From Succinivibrio dextrinosolvens (lineage in GTDB: Bacteria; Pseudomonadota; Gammaproteobacteria; Enterobacterales; Succinivibrionaceae), in NCBI RefSeq assembly GCF_900116345.1, contig NZ_FPAH01000001.1, positions 1 through 64,000 of the forward strand: a stretch of DNA of 64,000 bases. Direction: 5' to 3'. Positions 16,948 through 25,062 of this stretch are shown here, piece after piece. The first letter of the stretch is position 1. Each line of letters opens with the position of its first letter. Both the position numbers and the translations under genes were made by a program. The notes under the pieces were generated by a model that saw nothing but the letters and a program-made list of their open reading frames with translations, did no database searches and was not told where the DNA came from.

Positions 16948-17172
16948 TTATTCTTGGTTTCTTAGGACATGAGCCATAATATCTTCTAGAACACCGTAAG
17001 AACTGTCGTCCGCAATGTTGACTTCGTCTAAGAACTGATTAGTTCCATTAAGTAATGTAACAGTTTCTTTTTCTAAATTAAATCTTAATGAAATACCAGA
17101 TGTTATCTTCAGAACTTCGCTTAAATGCTCAACTACAGTCTGAATATCTTTTATTTCTGCATCGCTCCACAT
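16948..17172 (-). CDS. Small acidic hypothetical protein
   Basis: 74 residues, with AGGAG placed nine bases before the ATG. Predicted helix (MWSDAEIKDIQTVVEHLSEVL), then short strands; no domain recognised. First gene of a two-gene operon with the helix-turn-helix protein downstream. Confidence 0.6.
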   Translation of the reverse strand: MWSDAEIKDIQTVVEHLSEVLKITSGISLRFNLEKETVTLLNGTNQFLDEVNIADDSSYGVLEDIMAHVLRNQE

Positions 17173-17478
17173 TTAACAACTCCTTTTTATTGTTTAATAA
17201 ATGGATATAATAAGTATAACTTTATTACTCATTATTTGCAATACAAATAATTGATATAAGAATAAATCTAATTATTATTTTATACATAAAGTCCAAGTTT
17301 CTTTATTCTTTTAAGTGTTTTTGAGGTCTAGCGTCATATTTTTTTTATTAAGCAATTAAGTGATATCTGTCTAAAACGTACACAAAGCAAATAGTTGTAT
17401 AACACTTTTGCTTCATTAACCGCATATACTAACGGCGTTTTCAATCTCAATTGAAATGCAATTCCTTTAATTTACATT

Positions 17479-17522
17479 GGAGCAGGATTTTTTTTCCTGA
17501 AGTTAATGTCCTTACCTGCTCC
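17479..17522. other. Inverted repeat in a gene-poor gap
   Basis: GGAGCAGG (17479-17486) and CCTGCTCC (17515-17522), followed by ATTTTTC, terminator-like on the plus strand but with a long loop. The gap 17173-17601 has no supported gene. On the minus strand a 57-codon open stretch (about 17432-17602) reads like a protein (LTLSECLRIAFDAAGKQVVW) but lacks a start, so it may be the remnant of a gene. Confidence 0.4.
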
Positions 17523-17601
17523 ATTTTTCTTGCATTAACTGCTTTCCATACCACCTGTTTTCCTGCAGCATCAAAAGCAATTCTTAGACATTCAGATAAT
17601 G

Positions 17602-17985
17602 TTAGGCGACCTTCTGGAATTTATATCTGGATTCAAAACTCATCTGAAGATTTAGGAAGTTAGGCTCGTCTTTGAAAGTTGCGGTGTGTTCGGTTGAACC
17701 GTCTGCATGGATTATGGCAAGTTCATATTCCTTGCCTTCAAGTGCATTTCTTAGTTTGTCTAAAGACTCTCCCCATTTTGTTGTACTCAGTTTTCTGAAG
17801 AAGAAACTTATGATCTTCTCATGACATACCTCCAATACTCCTTTAGTTGTTACCGGTGCGCTTGCATCAGTCATAAAGTATGACAGTGCCGGACACTGCA
17901 TCAGGCACTCTTTATAGGTTTTATATGAGATCACCAGATACAGATGTATCTCGTTTTTTCTCAGATTCATGGATTTCTTGAGCAT
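17602..17985 (-). CDS. Hypothetical protein, last gene of a four-gene operon
   Basis: 127 residues with no recognised domain. Its ATG overlaps the stop of the preceding gene by one base (TAATG), which implies translational coupling. It contains one hydrophobic beta pattern (IHLYLVISYKTYKECL) and no signal peptide. It ends 57 codons before the position where a second open stretch in another frame stops, so a frameshifted C-terminal extension is possible. Confidence 0.6.
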   Translation of the reverse strand: MLKKSMNLRKNEIHLYLVISYKTYKECLMQCPALSYFMTDASAPVTTKGVLEVCHEKIISFFFRKLSTTKWGESLDKLRNALEGKEYELAIIHADGSTEHTATFKDEPNFLNLQMSFESRYKFQKVA

Positions 17986-18257
17986 TATTCTGCTCCTTTA
18001 CCATAGTATTCCTCTGCAAGCTCATTAACTCTGTCGAGGATTAGTGAATTTACATCATCGTTATTCATAGCGTCTTCTATTACCTTCAGTTTTTCCTTTG
18101 GAGATAGGTTCATCCCTTCAAAACATGCATCATAGTCGTCAGACTCGGCAAAGATGCTGACTAAATCCTCATCTTCAATCATGATTTCGGCGTCTTTGAT
18201 ATTCAGTTTCTCCATCAGTTCCTGTTTTGACATTTTATTTTTCAACCAGATAATCAT
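17985..18257 (-). CDS. Small acidic hypothetical protein
   Basis: 90 residues, strongly acidic (AEIMIEDEDLVSIFAESDDYD), with AAGGAGA upstream. Third gene of the operon running from 19444 to 17602. No family recognised. The acidic, DNA-mimic-like charge is shared with its two upstream neighbours, but I have no evidence for anti-restriction activity. Confidence 0.6.
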   Translation of the reverse strand: MIIWLKNKMSKQELMEKLNIKDAEIMIEDEDLVSIFAESDDYDACFEGMNLSPKEKLKVIEDAMNNDDVNSLILDRVNELAEEYYGKGAE

Positions 18258-18280
18258 TTCAATCTCCTTCTTGTTTTTCT

Positions 18281-18802
18281 TTAAGCATTTTCTTCACTGT
18301 CATCATCAAAGAGCTCTTCAGCGTATTCCCTATCGTATCCGCAGATCTCGATAAGATTTTTTACTGTATAGTCGTAGCATTCGCATGACTCCGGTACATA
18401 TTCCATGTACTCAATAGGTGTGTTTGCTTTATGGTGTAAGGATGCAACTCCATCCTCAATAAAAGCACAGCCCTGTTCTTCGTCCACATAATCAAAGGAA
18501 ACTTTGAAATCCTCTTTTTCAAGCTCTTTGATAGTCTCAGTGCTTTTGTTTATCTCCTCGTTATTCCTAATCCATGTCCCCATCATTTCCATGTTGTTCT
18601 TAAATGACCATCGACCGTCTGCGTAAAAGGAACATTCAAAACTGTTCATCTCTTTGCACTGCACTCCATCTTCAAGATTTAGGTGCGTGTAATAGCCGAA
18701 ACAGTCTGTAAGACTATGAAGTAACTCTGCAACTCTCTGAGCTGTCTCTGAGTCTTTTGCGGTGACAATGCAATCACCGAATGCATTTGAGATATTTGCC
18801 AT
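18281..18802 (-). CDS. Acidic hypothetical protein
   Basis: 173 residues. The first half (FGDCIVTAKDSETAQRVAELLHSL...CSFYADGRWSF) has the beta-alpha-beta look of a ferredoxin-like fold seen in some plasmid and phage accessory proteins. The rest is acidic with several cysteines (PESCECYDY). AGGGA precedes the ATG. Second gene of the four-gene operon. The fold suggestion is an impression, not an assignment. Confidence 0.6.
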   Translation of the reverse strand: MANISNAFGDCIVTAKDSETAQRVAELLHSLTDCFGYYTHLNLEDGVQCKEMNSFECSFYADGRWSFKNNMEMMGTWIRNNEEINKSTETIKELEKEDFKVSFDYVDEEQGCAFIEDGVASLHHKANTPIEYMEYVPESCECYDYTVKNLIEICGYDREYAEELFDDDSEENA

Positions 18803-18832
18803 CTTATTCCCTACAAGAAAGGTGATTTGAAG

Positions 18833-19444
18833 TTAAGCTATTTCTACTATCTGAGAGTCATAATTCTCATAATTGCCGTTTACCCAAGACCAGAAATCCC
18901 CTATTTCACCTTCATCGGTGTCGTCATTCTCATGGACTATCTTTTCATATCTGTTTTTTAACAGTTCATAGGCTTCTAGCTTGGTCTTGCACTGACGGGT
19001 AGATATGTCTCGTTCTCTTACTTCTACCAGCATATAGCCGTAAGGTTTTGTCTGTGGAGCTTTATCCTTTAGAAGTCCCCAATTAAAAAGAGTGTCTATT
19101 AACGTGTCTGATAGCGTTGAGAAATGCTCTTTGAATAAAGTTATGTCTTCAGAGACAAGCAGTTCGCAGACACGGTTTCTTATGGCAAGCACGAGGTCAA
19201 AGGCTTCAACTTCTCTCATATAGGTGTGTTCCTGAATGGATTGTGTTGCTCTGTCTTCTATCAGTTCACCTATATAGTCATAGTTTGAGCCGTAGATTTT
19301 GGCGCATGATTCCTCGTCTTCTCCATCTTCAATAGCTGATTGGCGTTCCTCGTTATCAATGAGATTAAGGCTGTGCAGGTCAAGGTAGTCCTCGATAGAG
19401 TCAATTATCTGTCCTTTAAGTTCAGCAAGTTCATTTGTATTCAT
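18833..19444 (-). CDS. Acidic hypothetical protein, first gene of operon
   Basis: 203 residues, acidic and mostly helical, no recognised motif. GAGGTG precedes the ATG at good spacing. It leads the operon 19444-17602, whose members are all small, cytosolic-looking and unrelated to families I know; this is typical of conserved accessory genes on conjugative elements. Confidence 0.6.
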   Translation of the reverse strand: MNTNELAELKGQIIDSIEDYLDLHSLNLIDNEERQSAIEDGEDEESCAKIYGSNYDYIGELIEDRATQSIQEHTYMREVEAFDLVLAIRNRVCELLVSEDITLFKEHFSTLSDTLIDTLFNWGLLKDKAPQTKPYGYMLVEVRERDISTRQCKTKLEAYELLKNRYEKIVHENDDTDEGEIGDFWSWVNGNYENYDSQIVEIA

Positions 19445-19643
19445 ATAGCACCTCTGTTCGTATCATAATTTATGATTTTAGTGTACTACATAATGCAGTA
19501 CAGTCAATATCAAAAAAAATAATAGCTATAAAGCGCATTAAATAGCGGTTTAAGAACGGTTTTTAATGCAACCGGAGGTGCAGTATCGAGGTGGTTAGGG
19601 AAGACGTTTTATGTGGATGATAAGATCGGAAATGAGGTGGTGT

Positions 19644-19677
19644 AACCATGGATTACTGTGTATCGAAATCCATGGTT
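19644..19677. other. 11-bp perfect inverted repeat
   Basis: AACCATGGATT (19644-19654) and AATCCATGGTT (19667-19677), loop of 12 bases. It lies 12 bases beyond the stop of the minus-strand small peptide gene at 19689. No T-run. Confidence 0.45.
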
Positions 19678-19688
19678 GGCTATGTGGG

Positions 19689-19790
19689 TTACATCGAAAG
19701 CGCTAGACTCTCTGCGAGAACCATAGTTCCAATCATTAGCACACTCCCTAAAGTGAATACTGTAACAATCATTTTAATGACACCAAGCAT
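19689..19790 (-). CDS. Small membrane peptide (33 residues)
   Basis: ATG 19790 follows GGAGGG by four bases. The product, beginning MLGVIKMIVTVFTLGSVLMI and continuing GTMVLAESLALSM, is almost entirely a single membrane helix. Small size, a strong ribosome site and a stable hairpin after the stop suit a type I toxin-like or regulatory membrane peptide. No family match from memory. The rest of the 19445-19968 gap holds nothing else I can call, apart from the hairpins listed. Confidence 0.5.
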   Translation of the reverse strand: MLGVIKMIVTVFTLGSVLMIGTMVLAESLALSM

Positions 19791-19870
19791 TTGACCCTCC
19801 ATTTAGAAATCCATGAATGGATACATATTCTAATGTTTTTGGAAAGGTCGTTAGTGTCTGGTTGGGGAAA

Positions 19871-19908
19871 ACAACAGAGATAAGATATAGCTCTAGTCTC
19901 TCTGTTGT
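19871..19908. other. 10-bp inverted repeat hairpin
   Basis: ACAACAGAGA (19871-19880) and TCTCTGTTGT (19899-19908), 61 bases beyond the end of the lipoprotein gene at 19969-20973. It probably ends or protects that transcript, although no strong T-run follows on the minus strand. Confidence 0.45.
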
Positions 19909-19968
19909 CCCAAATTTCTATATTAAATCATGCCTATTCAATAGCGAATCCTCGATTATTTGATTAGG

Positions 19969-20973
19969 TCATTTTCTGCATGTTAACTCTTCCCTATATG
20001 AATCATATCTACAGTGTTCTATAAATCGTCCTTGCTCGTCTCTAACATCATATTCCTTTACATATTTTTTCTCATAGCGTCTCCACTTCTCAAGCTCTCT
20101 ATTTTCCGCTGGATCAATAACTGTGTATCCTGTTCCAACAAACCTACAACCATCTTTATCATATCCGCCATAAAATTTATCTAACAGATGATTGAACTGA
20201 ATTTTATTAGCTTTATTAAGTTCATTTTTTAAATACTTAAGCTTACCAACCAGATCTGTATAGCGCTTGTGAATATGTTGTTTTAAGACCTCTTCAACAC
20301 TATTCCTAAGAATTTCGGAATACGGTAGATTATTCTGTCCTATATTTTCAACGCTAAATGGGTAATAGTATTCTGCATCCTCTTTGGCTTTATCTCGATG
20401 AAGAAACCTTTTTTCCGATAAGGATATGCCAATTTCACTTCCTCCAAATCTGCAATCTAAGTGGTACGAATAATTTGCGCTTTCTTGTTCTAGTTTTAGA
20501 TATAGTTCATTTCTAATTTTCATTCCTGTCTTTGAGTAATTTGAATAACCTATATTCAGTTTCCCTGGAATAACATCAACGATAATGGACGTCTTTCTTG
20601 GTTTATCTACAACATTAAAACCAGCCTCATCGAAAGCCTTCTTTACATATGCGGCATATAGATTATCAAGTGAAGGCTCTGATGAGGTCATGATAAAAGC
20701 ATAGTTATCTAGAGAGCCTAATCGTAGTACAGTTTCTCTATCTAAGTGATCTGTTTTTTCTTTTGAGTTTATATATACGGATATACCTTTATTATTTTTT
20801 TTCTTATATGTAAATTCCGGATAAGAGCTCGGATAAATTTCGACAATCTTTTCTGGAGTGCGAACAATAGTCTCTATCTTTGGCTCTTCCCCCATAATTA
20901 AACTGCAAGAACTCAATAAAACACTTTGCATTGCAAGTATGAAATATCGAATGGATAGATTTAATTTATTCAT
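19969..20973 (-). CDS. Lipoprotein of unknown function
   Basis: 334 residues with a lipoprotein signal: hydrophobic YFILAMQSVLLSSC with lipobox LSSC, Cys23. AAGGT precedes the ATG. Residues 60-180 have a strand-helix pattern with a YAAYVKKAFDEAGFNVV segment, reminiscent of YajG-like lipoproteins (two-strand, one-helix units). The C-terminus is charged, with three cysteines. Likely periplasm-facing and membrane-anchored; role unknown. Confidence 0.65.
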   Translation of the reverse strand: MNKLNLSIRYFILAMQSVLLSSCSLIMGEEPKIETIVRTPEKIVEIYPSSYPEFTYKKKNNKGISVYINSKEKTDHLDRETVLRLGSLDNYAFIMTSSEPSLDNLYAAYVKKAFDEAGFNVVDKPRKTSIIVDVIPGKLNIGYSNYSKTGMKIRNELYLKLEQESANYSYHLDCRFGGSEIGISLSEKRFLHRDKAKEDAEYYYPFSVENIGQNNLPYSEILRNSVEEVLKQHIHKRYTDLVGKLKYLKNELNKANKIQFNHLLDKFYGGYDKDGCRFVGTGYTVIDPAENRELEKWRRYEKKYVKEYDVRDEQGRFIEHCRYDSYREELTCRK

Positions 20974-21065
20974 ATTACCTTCCAGATTTTTAACCTTAAC
21001 AGATAACTTGTGTATATGTGAGTAACTAAATAAATTCAGTAGACTTTTGATTTACTGTCTGCAAT

Positions 21066-21185
21066 CTAACTCAATCCAAACTTGTGGATAAGCTCTATTC
21101 CATCTTCTATGATATGGATAATAAGCAGTGTAATCATGATGATAAGAAGCACTTCTGTTCTACTGTATTTTCTATTTTTAGCCAT
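21066..21185 (-). CDS. Small membrane protein (39 residues)
   Basis: ATG 21185 follows GAGGAA by seven bases. A basic start (MAKNRKYSRTE) is followed by a membrane helix (VLLIIMITLLIIHII) and a short polar tail ending in GLS. Basic-in, single-pass topology. No family recognised. Confidence 0.5.
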   Translation of the reverse strand: MAKNRKYSRTEVLLIIMITLLIIHIIEDGIELIHKFGLS

Positions 21186-21290
21186 ATCTTGTTCCTCATG
21201 TATATGCCTTTTCATAAGGTATTTTAATTGTAGTATGTATAAGTCTTATAGAAAGCGGATCGTTAAACTAAATCAAATCACATATCAGAA

Positions 21291-21319
21291 TTCGGAATGA
21301 TGATTAGTTATATTTAAGA
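21291..21319 (+). promoter_or_regulatory. Shared regulon promoter element (exonuclease gene)
   Basis: TTCGGA (21291-21296), 17 bases starting ATGAT, TTAAGA (21314-21319), preceded by ATATCAGAA. Very like the copy at 47689, including about 15 bases on each side. The predicted transcript start is about 58 bases before the GTG of the exonuclease. Confidence 0.6.
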
Positions 21320-21383
21320 TAAAAGCAGACAGTAAATATCCCTTATTTTTTGTTCTGCTTTTTAAGTCTTAAGAGGTCATTCC

Positions 21384-22142
21384 GTGAGATTTACCAAGAA
21401 GAAAATAGACTACCGAAACCGAATTGTAGCTTTAGATATTGAAGCTACCGGAAATCACTATAATTCTGACGTGATTCAGTTTTCTATGATCAACGAAAAT
21501 AGAAAACAGCTATTCAACGTTTATACCTGTCCCATGAGTTTTCCTATTGCCTATTTAAAAAGGCTTTTGAAGAAAAGTTGCATGGTAAATCATATAACCT
21601 ATGAAAAGATTGCCGGACGCAAACCTCTTTTCTTTTATAAGGAATCTATTCAGAAGTATCTTAACAACGCAGACGTTATTGTAGGCTTTTCAATTCATAA
21701 CGATATAAGGTGGCTCAATAAGAACGGTATTCATATCGCCAATAATAAGACCATCATTGATGTTCAACGAGTTATTAAGGTGTATAGCTATTTACAGAAA
21801 AAACAGACAGATTGGAATAAGCTTTATTCTCTGGCAAAGTGTGCTCAATACTGTGGCTTTTCTCCAGAAAAGAACAAGATACCGTTACATAACTCTCTTG
21901 GTGATGCAGAGGCAACTCTGTACTGTTATGAATATCTGCAGAGCCGGCAGCTTGATTTATCTGTAGGCAGAACTGATTCAGAGGGTAAACCTCTGATGAG
22001 AAAAGAAGATATAGATAAAAATATCGAAGTGATGAAACGTTACTCGAATGTTTTAAAGGATTTTTCCTGTTTGGATCAGGATACATCCACAATATCTGAT
22101 TTGCTTCAAAACGAAGTTAATGAGCTTATCTCTTGTATTTAA
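21384..22142 (+). CDS. DEDDh-type 3'-5' exonuclease (DnaQ/RNase T superfamily)
   Basis: 252 residues with all the exonuclease motifs: ExoI in VALDIEATG (Asp18, Glu20), ExoII in VGFSIHNDIRWL, and ExoIII in LHNSLGDAEATL (the His and Asp of DEDDh). Such enzymes remove 3' nucleotides from DNA or RNA. It starts at GTG 21384 with AGAGGT upstream. It carries the same promoter element as the RNA-repair genes, so trimming of damaged RNA ends is a reasonable but untested role. Confidence 0.85.
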   Translation: MRFTKKKIDYRNRIVALDIEATGNHYNSDVIQFSMINENRKQLFNVYTCPMSFPIAYLKRLLKKSCMVNHITYEKIAGRKPLFFYKESIQKYLNNADVIVGFSIHNDIRWLNKNGIHIANNKTIIDVQRVIKVYSYLQKKQTDWNKLYSLAKCAQYCGFSPEKNKIPLHNSLGDAEATLYCYEYLQSRQLDLSVGRTDSEGKPLMRKEDIDKNIEVMKRYSNVLKDFSCLDQDTSTISDLLQNEVNELISCI

Positions 22143-22184
22143 CTTTCAAAATTTAACGAAATAATAAAAGAATACTCATCTTAT

Positions 22185-22213
22185 TCTGGAACGATACTTT
22201 CTTATTATTAAGA
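22185..22213 (+). promoter_or_regulatory. Shared regulon promoter element
   Basis: TCTGGA (22185-22190), ACGAT and 12 more bases, TTAAGA (22208-22213). The predicted start of transcription is about 20 bases before ATG 22241. Confidence 0.6.
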
Positions 22214-22240
22214 AACAACTAAATATGCGAGGGATAAGAG

Positions 22241-23209
22241 ATGGACTGTATTCAATATGTTAATTCCAAAGACATACGTCAATATCTTTACAATATTGAT
22301 TATCATCTGTCTCTCGATCAAATGATTTTCCTTATCAGAAACTGCCGTTTTATCAGTGTTGATAAAAAAATTGTGGAACTTCTTTTCCTAAAAGAACATA
22401 ATGAGAACAAAATTCTTTCCTCTGTTAGAAATGACTTGTACTACGCTGAATTATTAGGGATCAGTGCATACGAATTTATTGATGGTACTGTTAATTATCT
22501 AAAGTCCCAAATACAAGCGTTAAAAGAGACAAATGAGGATTGCTTTTATCAGATTGAGTTCTTGTTGAATGACGACATGACTTATCTTCCTTATAAATAC
22601 TATAAGACATATCAGCAGTGTCTTGAAACTATTCAAAAAAACACTCGTCTTCTGGAAAAAAGTCACTGCTTTAAGATTAGTAAAATCAAGTTTTCTGAGG
22701 CTACTGTTGCTGAGTGTATTTTATCTAACGATTTTCGGATTATGGCTATAGAATCATATGGTACACCTTGCCCTTTTGATGAAAATGCACAACAAATATC
22801 GCTGCCAATTCCATTTAAAAAAGGTGATCTTGTAAAAATTAATTTCTATCCATATCCAAGTATGAATTATTCCCTTTTAAGTTCTTTTAAATTTGTTTTT
22901 TTCGGCTATAAAACAGATGATGTATATAAAATTGGACAAGACTCAAGAGAAAACGATATTCCTCTGTTTGGACACTTTTTCGATGATGCTTTCTTTTTAA
23001 TGGAAGGAAAACCAAGTAGTTTTATTCTTGAATACATGACACCAGATCTTTCCGTGCATGAAGATAGGAAACTTTCGCTTGTTAGTCAATATGTAAAAGG
23101 ACAAATTGACCTAGGCAAACTATATTCAGAGAGTCGCTATCTGGATGATAAGAATCGATTAGACTCGAAAAAAAATATAGATCCTGTTTTACGCGAAGTT
23201 TATTACTAA
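22241..23209 (+). CDS. Member of a four-copy paralogous family
   Basis: 322 residues. It shares the N-terminal signature MDCIQYVNSKDIRQYLYNID and the central LPIPFKKGDLVK with the proteins at 44007, 45480 and 46507. The first about 100 residues are helical, the middle (IPFKKGDLV...) looks like a small beta-barrel, and the tail is variable. Similar YINSKDIR proteins occur in mobile elements of gut bacteria, from general memory; function unknown. AGGGA precedes the ATG. Confidence 0.7.
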   Translation: MDCIQYVNSKDIRQYLYNIDYHLSLDQMIFLIRNCRFISVDKKIVELLFLKEHNENKILSSVRNDLYYAELLGISAYEFIDGTVNYLKSQIQALKETNEDCFYQIEFLLNDDMTYLPYKYYKTYQQCLETIQKNTRLLEKSHCFKISKIKFSEATVAECILSNDFRIMAIESYGTPCPFDENAQQISLPIPFKKGDLVKINFYPYPSMNYSLLSSFKFVFFGYKTDDVYKIGQDSRENDIPLFGHFFDDAFFLMEGKPSSFILEYMTPDLSVHEDRKLSLVSQYVKGQIDLGKLYSESRYLDDKNRLDSKKNIDPVLREVYY

Positions 23210-23302
23210 TAATTAAGAGTATTTATTATTCGAAGATTTTGAATAGTCTTACATAGGAGTTTACTGAAATACTTTGTTTCATTCAAATTATCCCCTCCCC
23301 AT

Positions 23303-23334
23303 AGAAAAGAAAAGGTGCCACACCTGGGGCACCT
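23303..23334 (-). terminator. Terminator for the HEPN gene
   Basis: AGGTGCC (23313-23319) and GGCACCT (23328-23334) form a stem. On the minus strand it is followed by TTTTCTTTTC (23303-23312), so it ends the leftward transcript from 24054. Confidence 0.65.
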
Positions 23335-23397
23335 CTGTTATGTTTCTAAAAAATAATTGATAAATACTGAATAAATATACTCTTATTGTTTCCCTTT

Positions 23398-24054
23398 TTA
23401 TTCTTTAATCGGCATATAGTATGGTTTGCCCCATATTTCCTTATCAGGTGCTTCCATCATCAACTGAACTATTACAGGGAAAATCTCAAACATCAGCTGC
23501 AAAGCATCCTCAATTTGAGGTCGATTAAGCATACTCTCAAATGTGGCACCACCATGCAGTAGCTGATTACGTAAGGTATAGAGCCTTCCTAGTACCATGG
23601 AAAGCATCACACTAGTATCCTTTTCTGCAACTAGTCTTTTTGCTTTAATAATGCTTTTACTTAAGCTATCTTCCCAATTACTGTCATCCATATTTCCATT
23701 AACAAAGTGCCAGTATTTTTCAAAAGTGAATTTATTCTGAATTAGTGAAAGCACGGCGTTTTTTGATTGCTGCCATAGAATATCGCTGATTTCTTTCTTA
23801 GTATCTTGTTCCAAAATCTTTTCAAAAAATTCACTAATGAGAACGTGCTCTGATTTAAATGCGGCAGATAATTCCCTTCCGTAGGCAGAGTTAAATCCTA
23901 TCCACATTGTAATAAAGCTTAAATCAAGCTCTCCTTTTAGATTTAAATCCTTTGCTTTTTTAAACCAGCTTAAAGCTCGATGAATTCTAATTCTAAAAGG
24001 TTCATCAAATGACATTTTATTTTCTGAATAATAATCAACAACATCCTGAAGCAT
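23398..24054 (-). CDS. HEPN-domain protein
   Basis: 218 helical residues. The HEPN ribonuclease signature RX4-6H is present as RNQLLH (162-167) followed by GG, and the N-terminal helix has LSFITMWIGFNSAYG, typical of Apea-like/RiboL-PSP HEPN proteins. HEPN domains are metal-independent RNases common in toxin-antitoxin, abortive infection and RNA-processing systems. No MNT nucleotidyltransferase is next to it. It would be a source of cut RNA for the repair genes further right; that link is inference. Confidence 0.7.
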   Translation of the reverse strand: MLQDVVDYYSENKMSFDEPFRIRIHRALSWFKKAKDLNLKGELDLSFITMWIGFNSAYGRELSAAFKSEHVLISEFFEKILEQDTKKEISDILWQQSKNAVLSLIQNKFTFEKYWHFVNGNMDDSNWEDSLSKSIIKAKRLVAEKDTSVMLSMVLGRLYTLRNQLLHGGATFESMLNRPQIEDALQLMFEIFPVIVQLMMEAPDKEIWGKPYYMPIKE

Positions 24055-24066
24055 AGTTTTATTCTC

Positions 24067-24200
24067 TTATTGGGTTCGTAAGGAGAAACAGTAAATTCTT
24101 TCGTTATTATCTTTACAGATTAGTTCGGATTTACTAAATCTGTCGTGAAGTTTATCTAAAGACAAAAATTAATACGATAATCTTCAAGATTTGGAACTAC
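24067..24200 (-). pseudogene. Possible fragment of a paralogue of the 24270 gene
   Basis: The minus strand reads LHDRFSKSELICKDNNERI before a stop near 24067, resembling NRIDFTESELICDNVYK in the next gene. The DNA also aligns over about 30 bases. There is no start codon and an upstream stop. It looks like the leftover tail of a duplicated copy. Confidence 0.35.
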
Positions 24201-24269
24201 AGAGTATCGGCATAACCGTTTTGCGAAAGTACAAATGCGCTTAAGGGTATAAAGTATTTCCCCATTTAC

Positions 24270-24677
24270 TTAAACTGCAGCTATAGGCTCATTGTTATGA
24301 TCAAAATACATGTAATATCTGTTTTGACACAACATTCCAAACATGCTGACAGGAGCATGTTTATACACATTGTCACAGATCAGCTCTGACTCTGTAAAAT
24401 CGATACGGTTCTTTTTAAAGACTTCATAGATTTCAAAATTAAAGATTCTTTGCAGTCTTTTTATTATTTCCAAATCCCCCTGAACATAAAGGTTATTGAA
24501 TTTACGGTACTTAACTTTGGAGATTGTCAGATGCTGACTTAGGGCACAAAAAAAGAAATCGTCGAAGTTATCAGGAATACTGATAAGAACACCTGAGCCA
24601 AATTGATCAACGTAAAGTTTGAAGAATACTTCTGTTTTGTCTTTCGTAATTTCAGTATAGATATCATCGAATTTCAT
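24270..24677 (-). CDS. Hypothetical protein
   Basis: 135 residues, aromatic-rich alternating strands and helices, ending QNRYYMYFDHNNEPIAAV. No family recognised and no signal peptide. Transcribed from a copy of the shared promoter element 94 bases upstream, so apparently part of the same regulon as the RNA-repair genes. Confidence 0.6.
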   Translation of the reverse strand: MKFDDIYTEITKDKTEVFFKLYVDQFGSGVLISIPDNFDDFFFCALSQHLTISKVKYRKFNNLYVQGDLEIIKRLQRIFNFEIYEVFKKNRIDFTESELICDNVYKHAPVSMFGMLCQNRYYMYFDHNNEPIAAV

Positions 24678-24770
24678 AAAACTTCTCCTGAAATTTTGAA
24701 TTGAAATGATTCAATTAGCATTTTTAATGTGAAAAAAGAGAGAATATTCTCAATAGAACGTTTTTTTTCG

Positions 24771-24799
24771 TATTAAGGATAAGTAAGGATCGTTCCAGA
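24771..24799 (-). promoter_or_regulatory. Shared regulon promoter element
   Basis: On the minus strand: TCTGGA (24799-24794), ACGAT, six bases, TTATCC, then TTAATA (24776-24771). Directed at the gene starting at 24677. The remaining gap up to 25062 is very AT-rich and I see no credible gene in it. Confidence 0.6.
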
Positions 24800-25062
24800 A
24801 TTTGATTATTAAAAAAAGAACTTATAAATTGATTCACTGGTCAAATTATATTAAACGAGTATTAGCTAATTGAGACTTTATAAACTAATTTTCTTATTGA
24901 TTATTACTTTATTCGCGCTTATCGCTGATAAAGGAACATATTCAAATATTTCGATAGTAATTTCTTTACAGAAAAAAATACCAAATTATTTAATATCTAT
25001 ACTCTGTAAACATAACCGTTTTTTAATTACAGAATTGTATTGCATCCAAGAGGATTCTATTT

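Noticed and set aside
17451-17663. 70-codon plus-strand frame
   Set aside because: It overlaps the 3' end of the minus-strand operon and reads unlike protein; the minus strand is the more protein-like.
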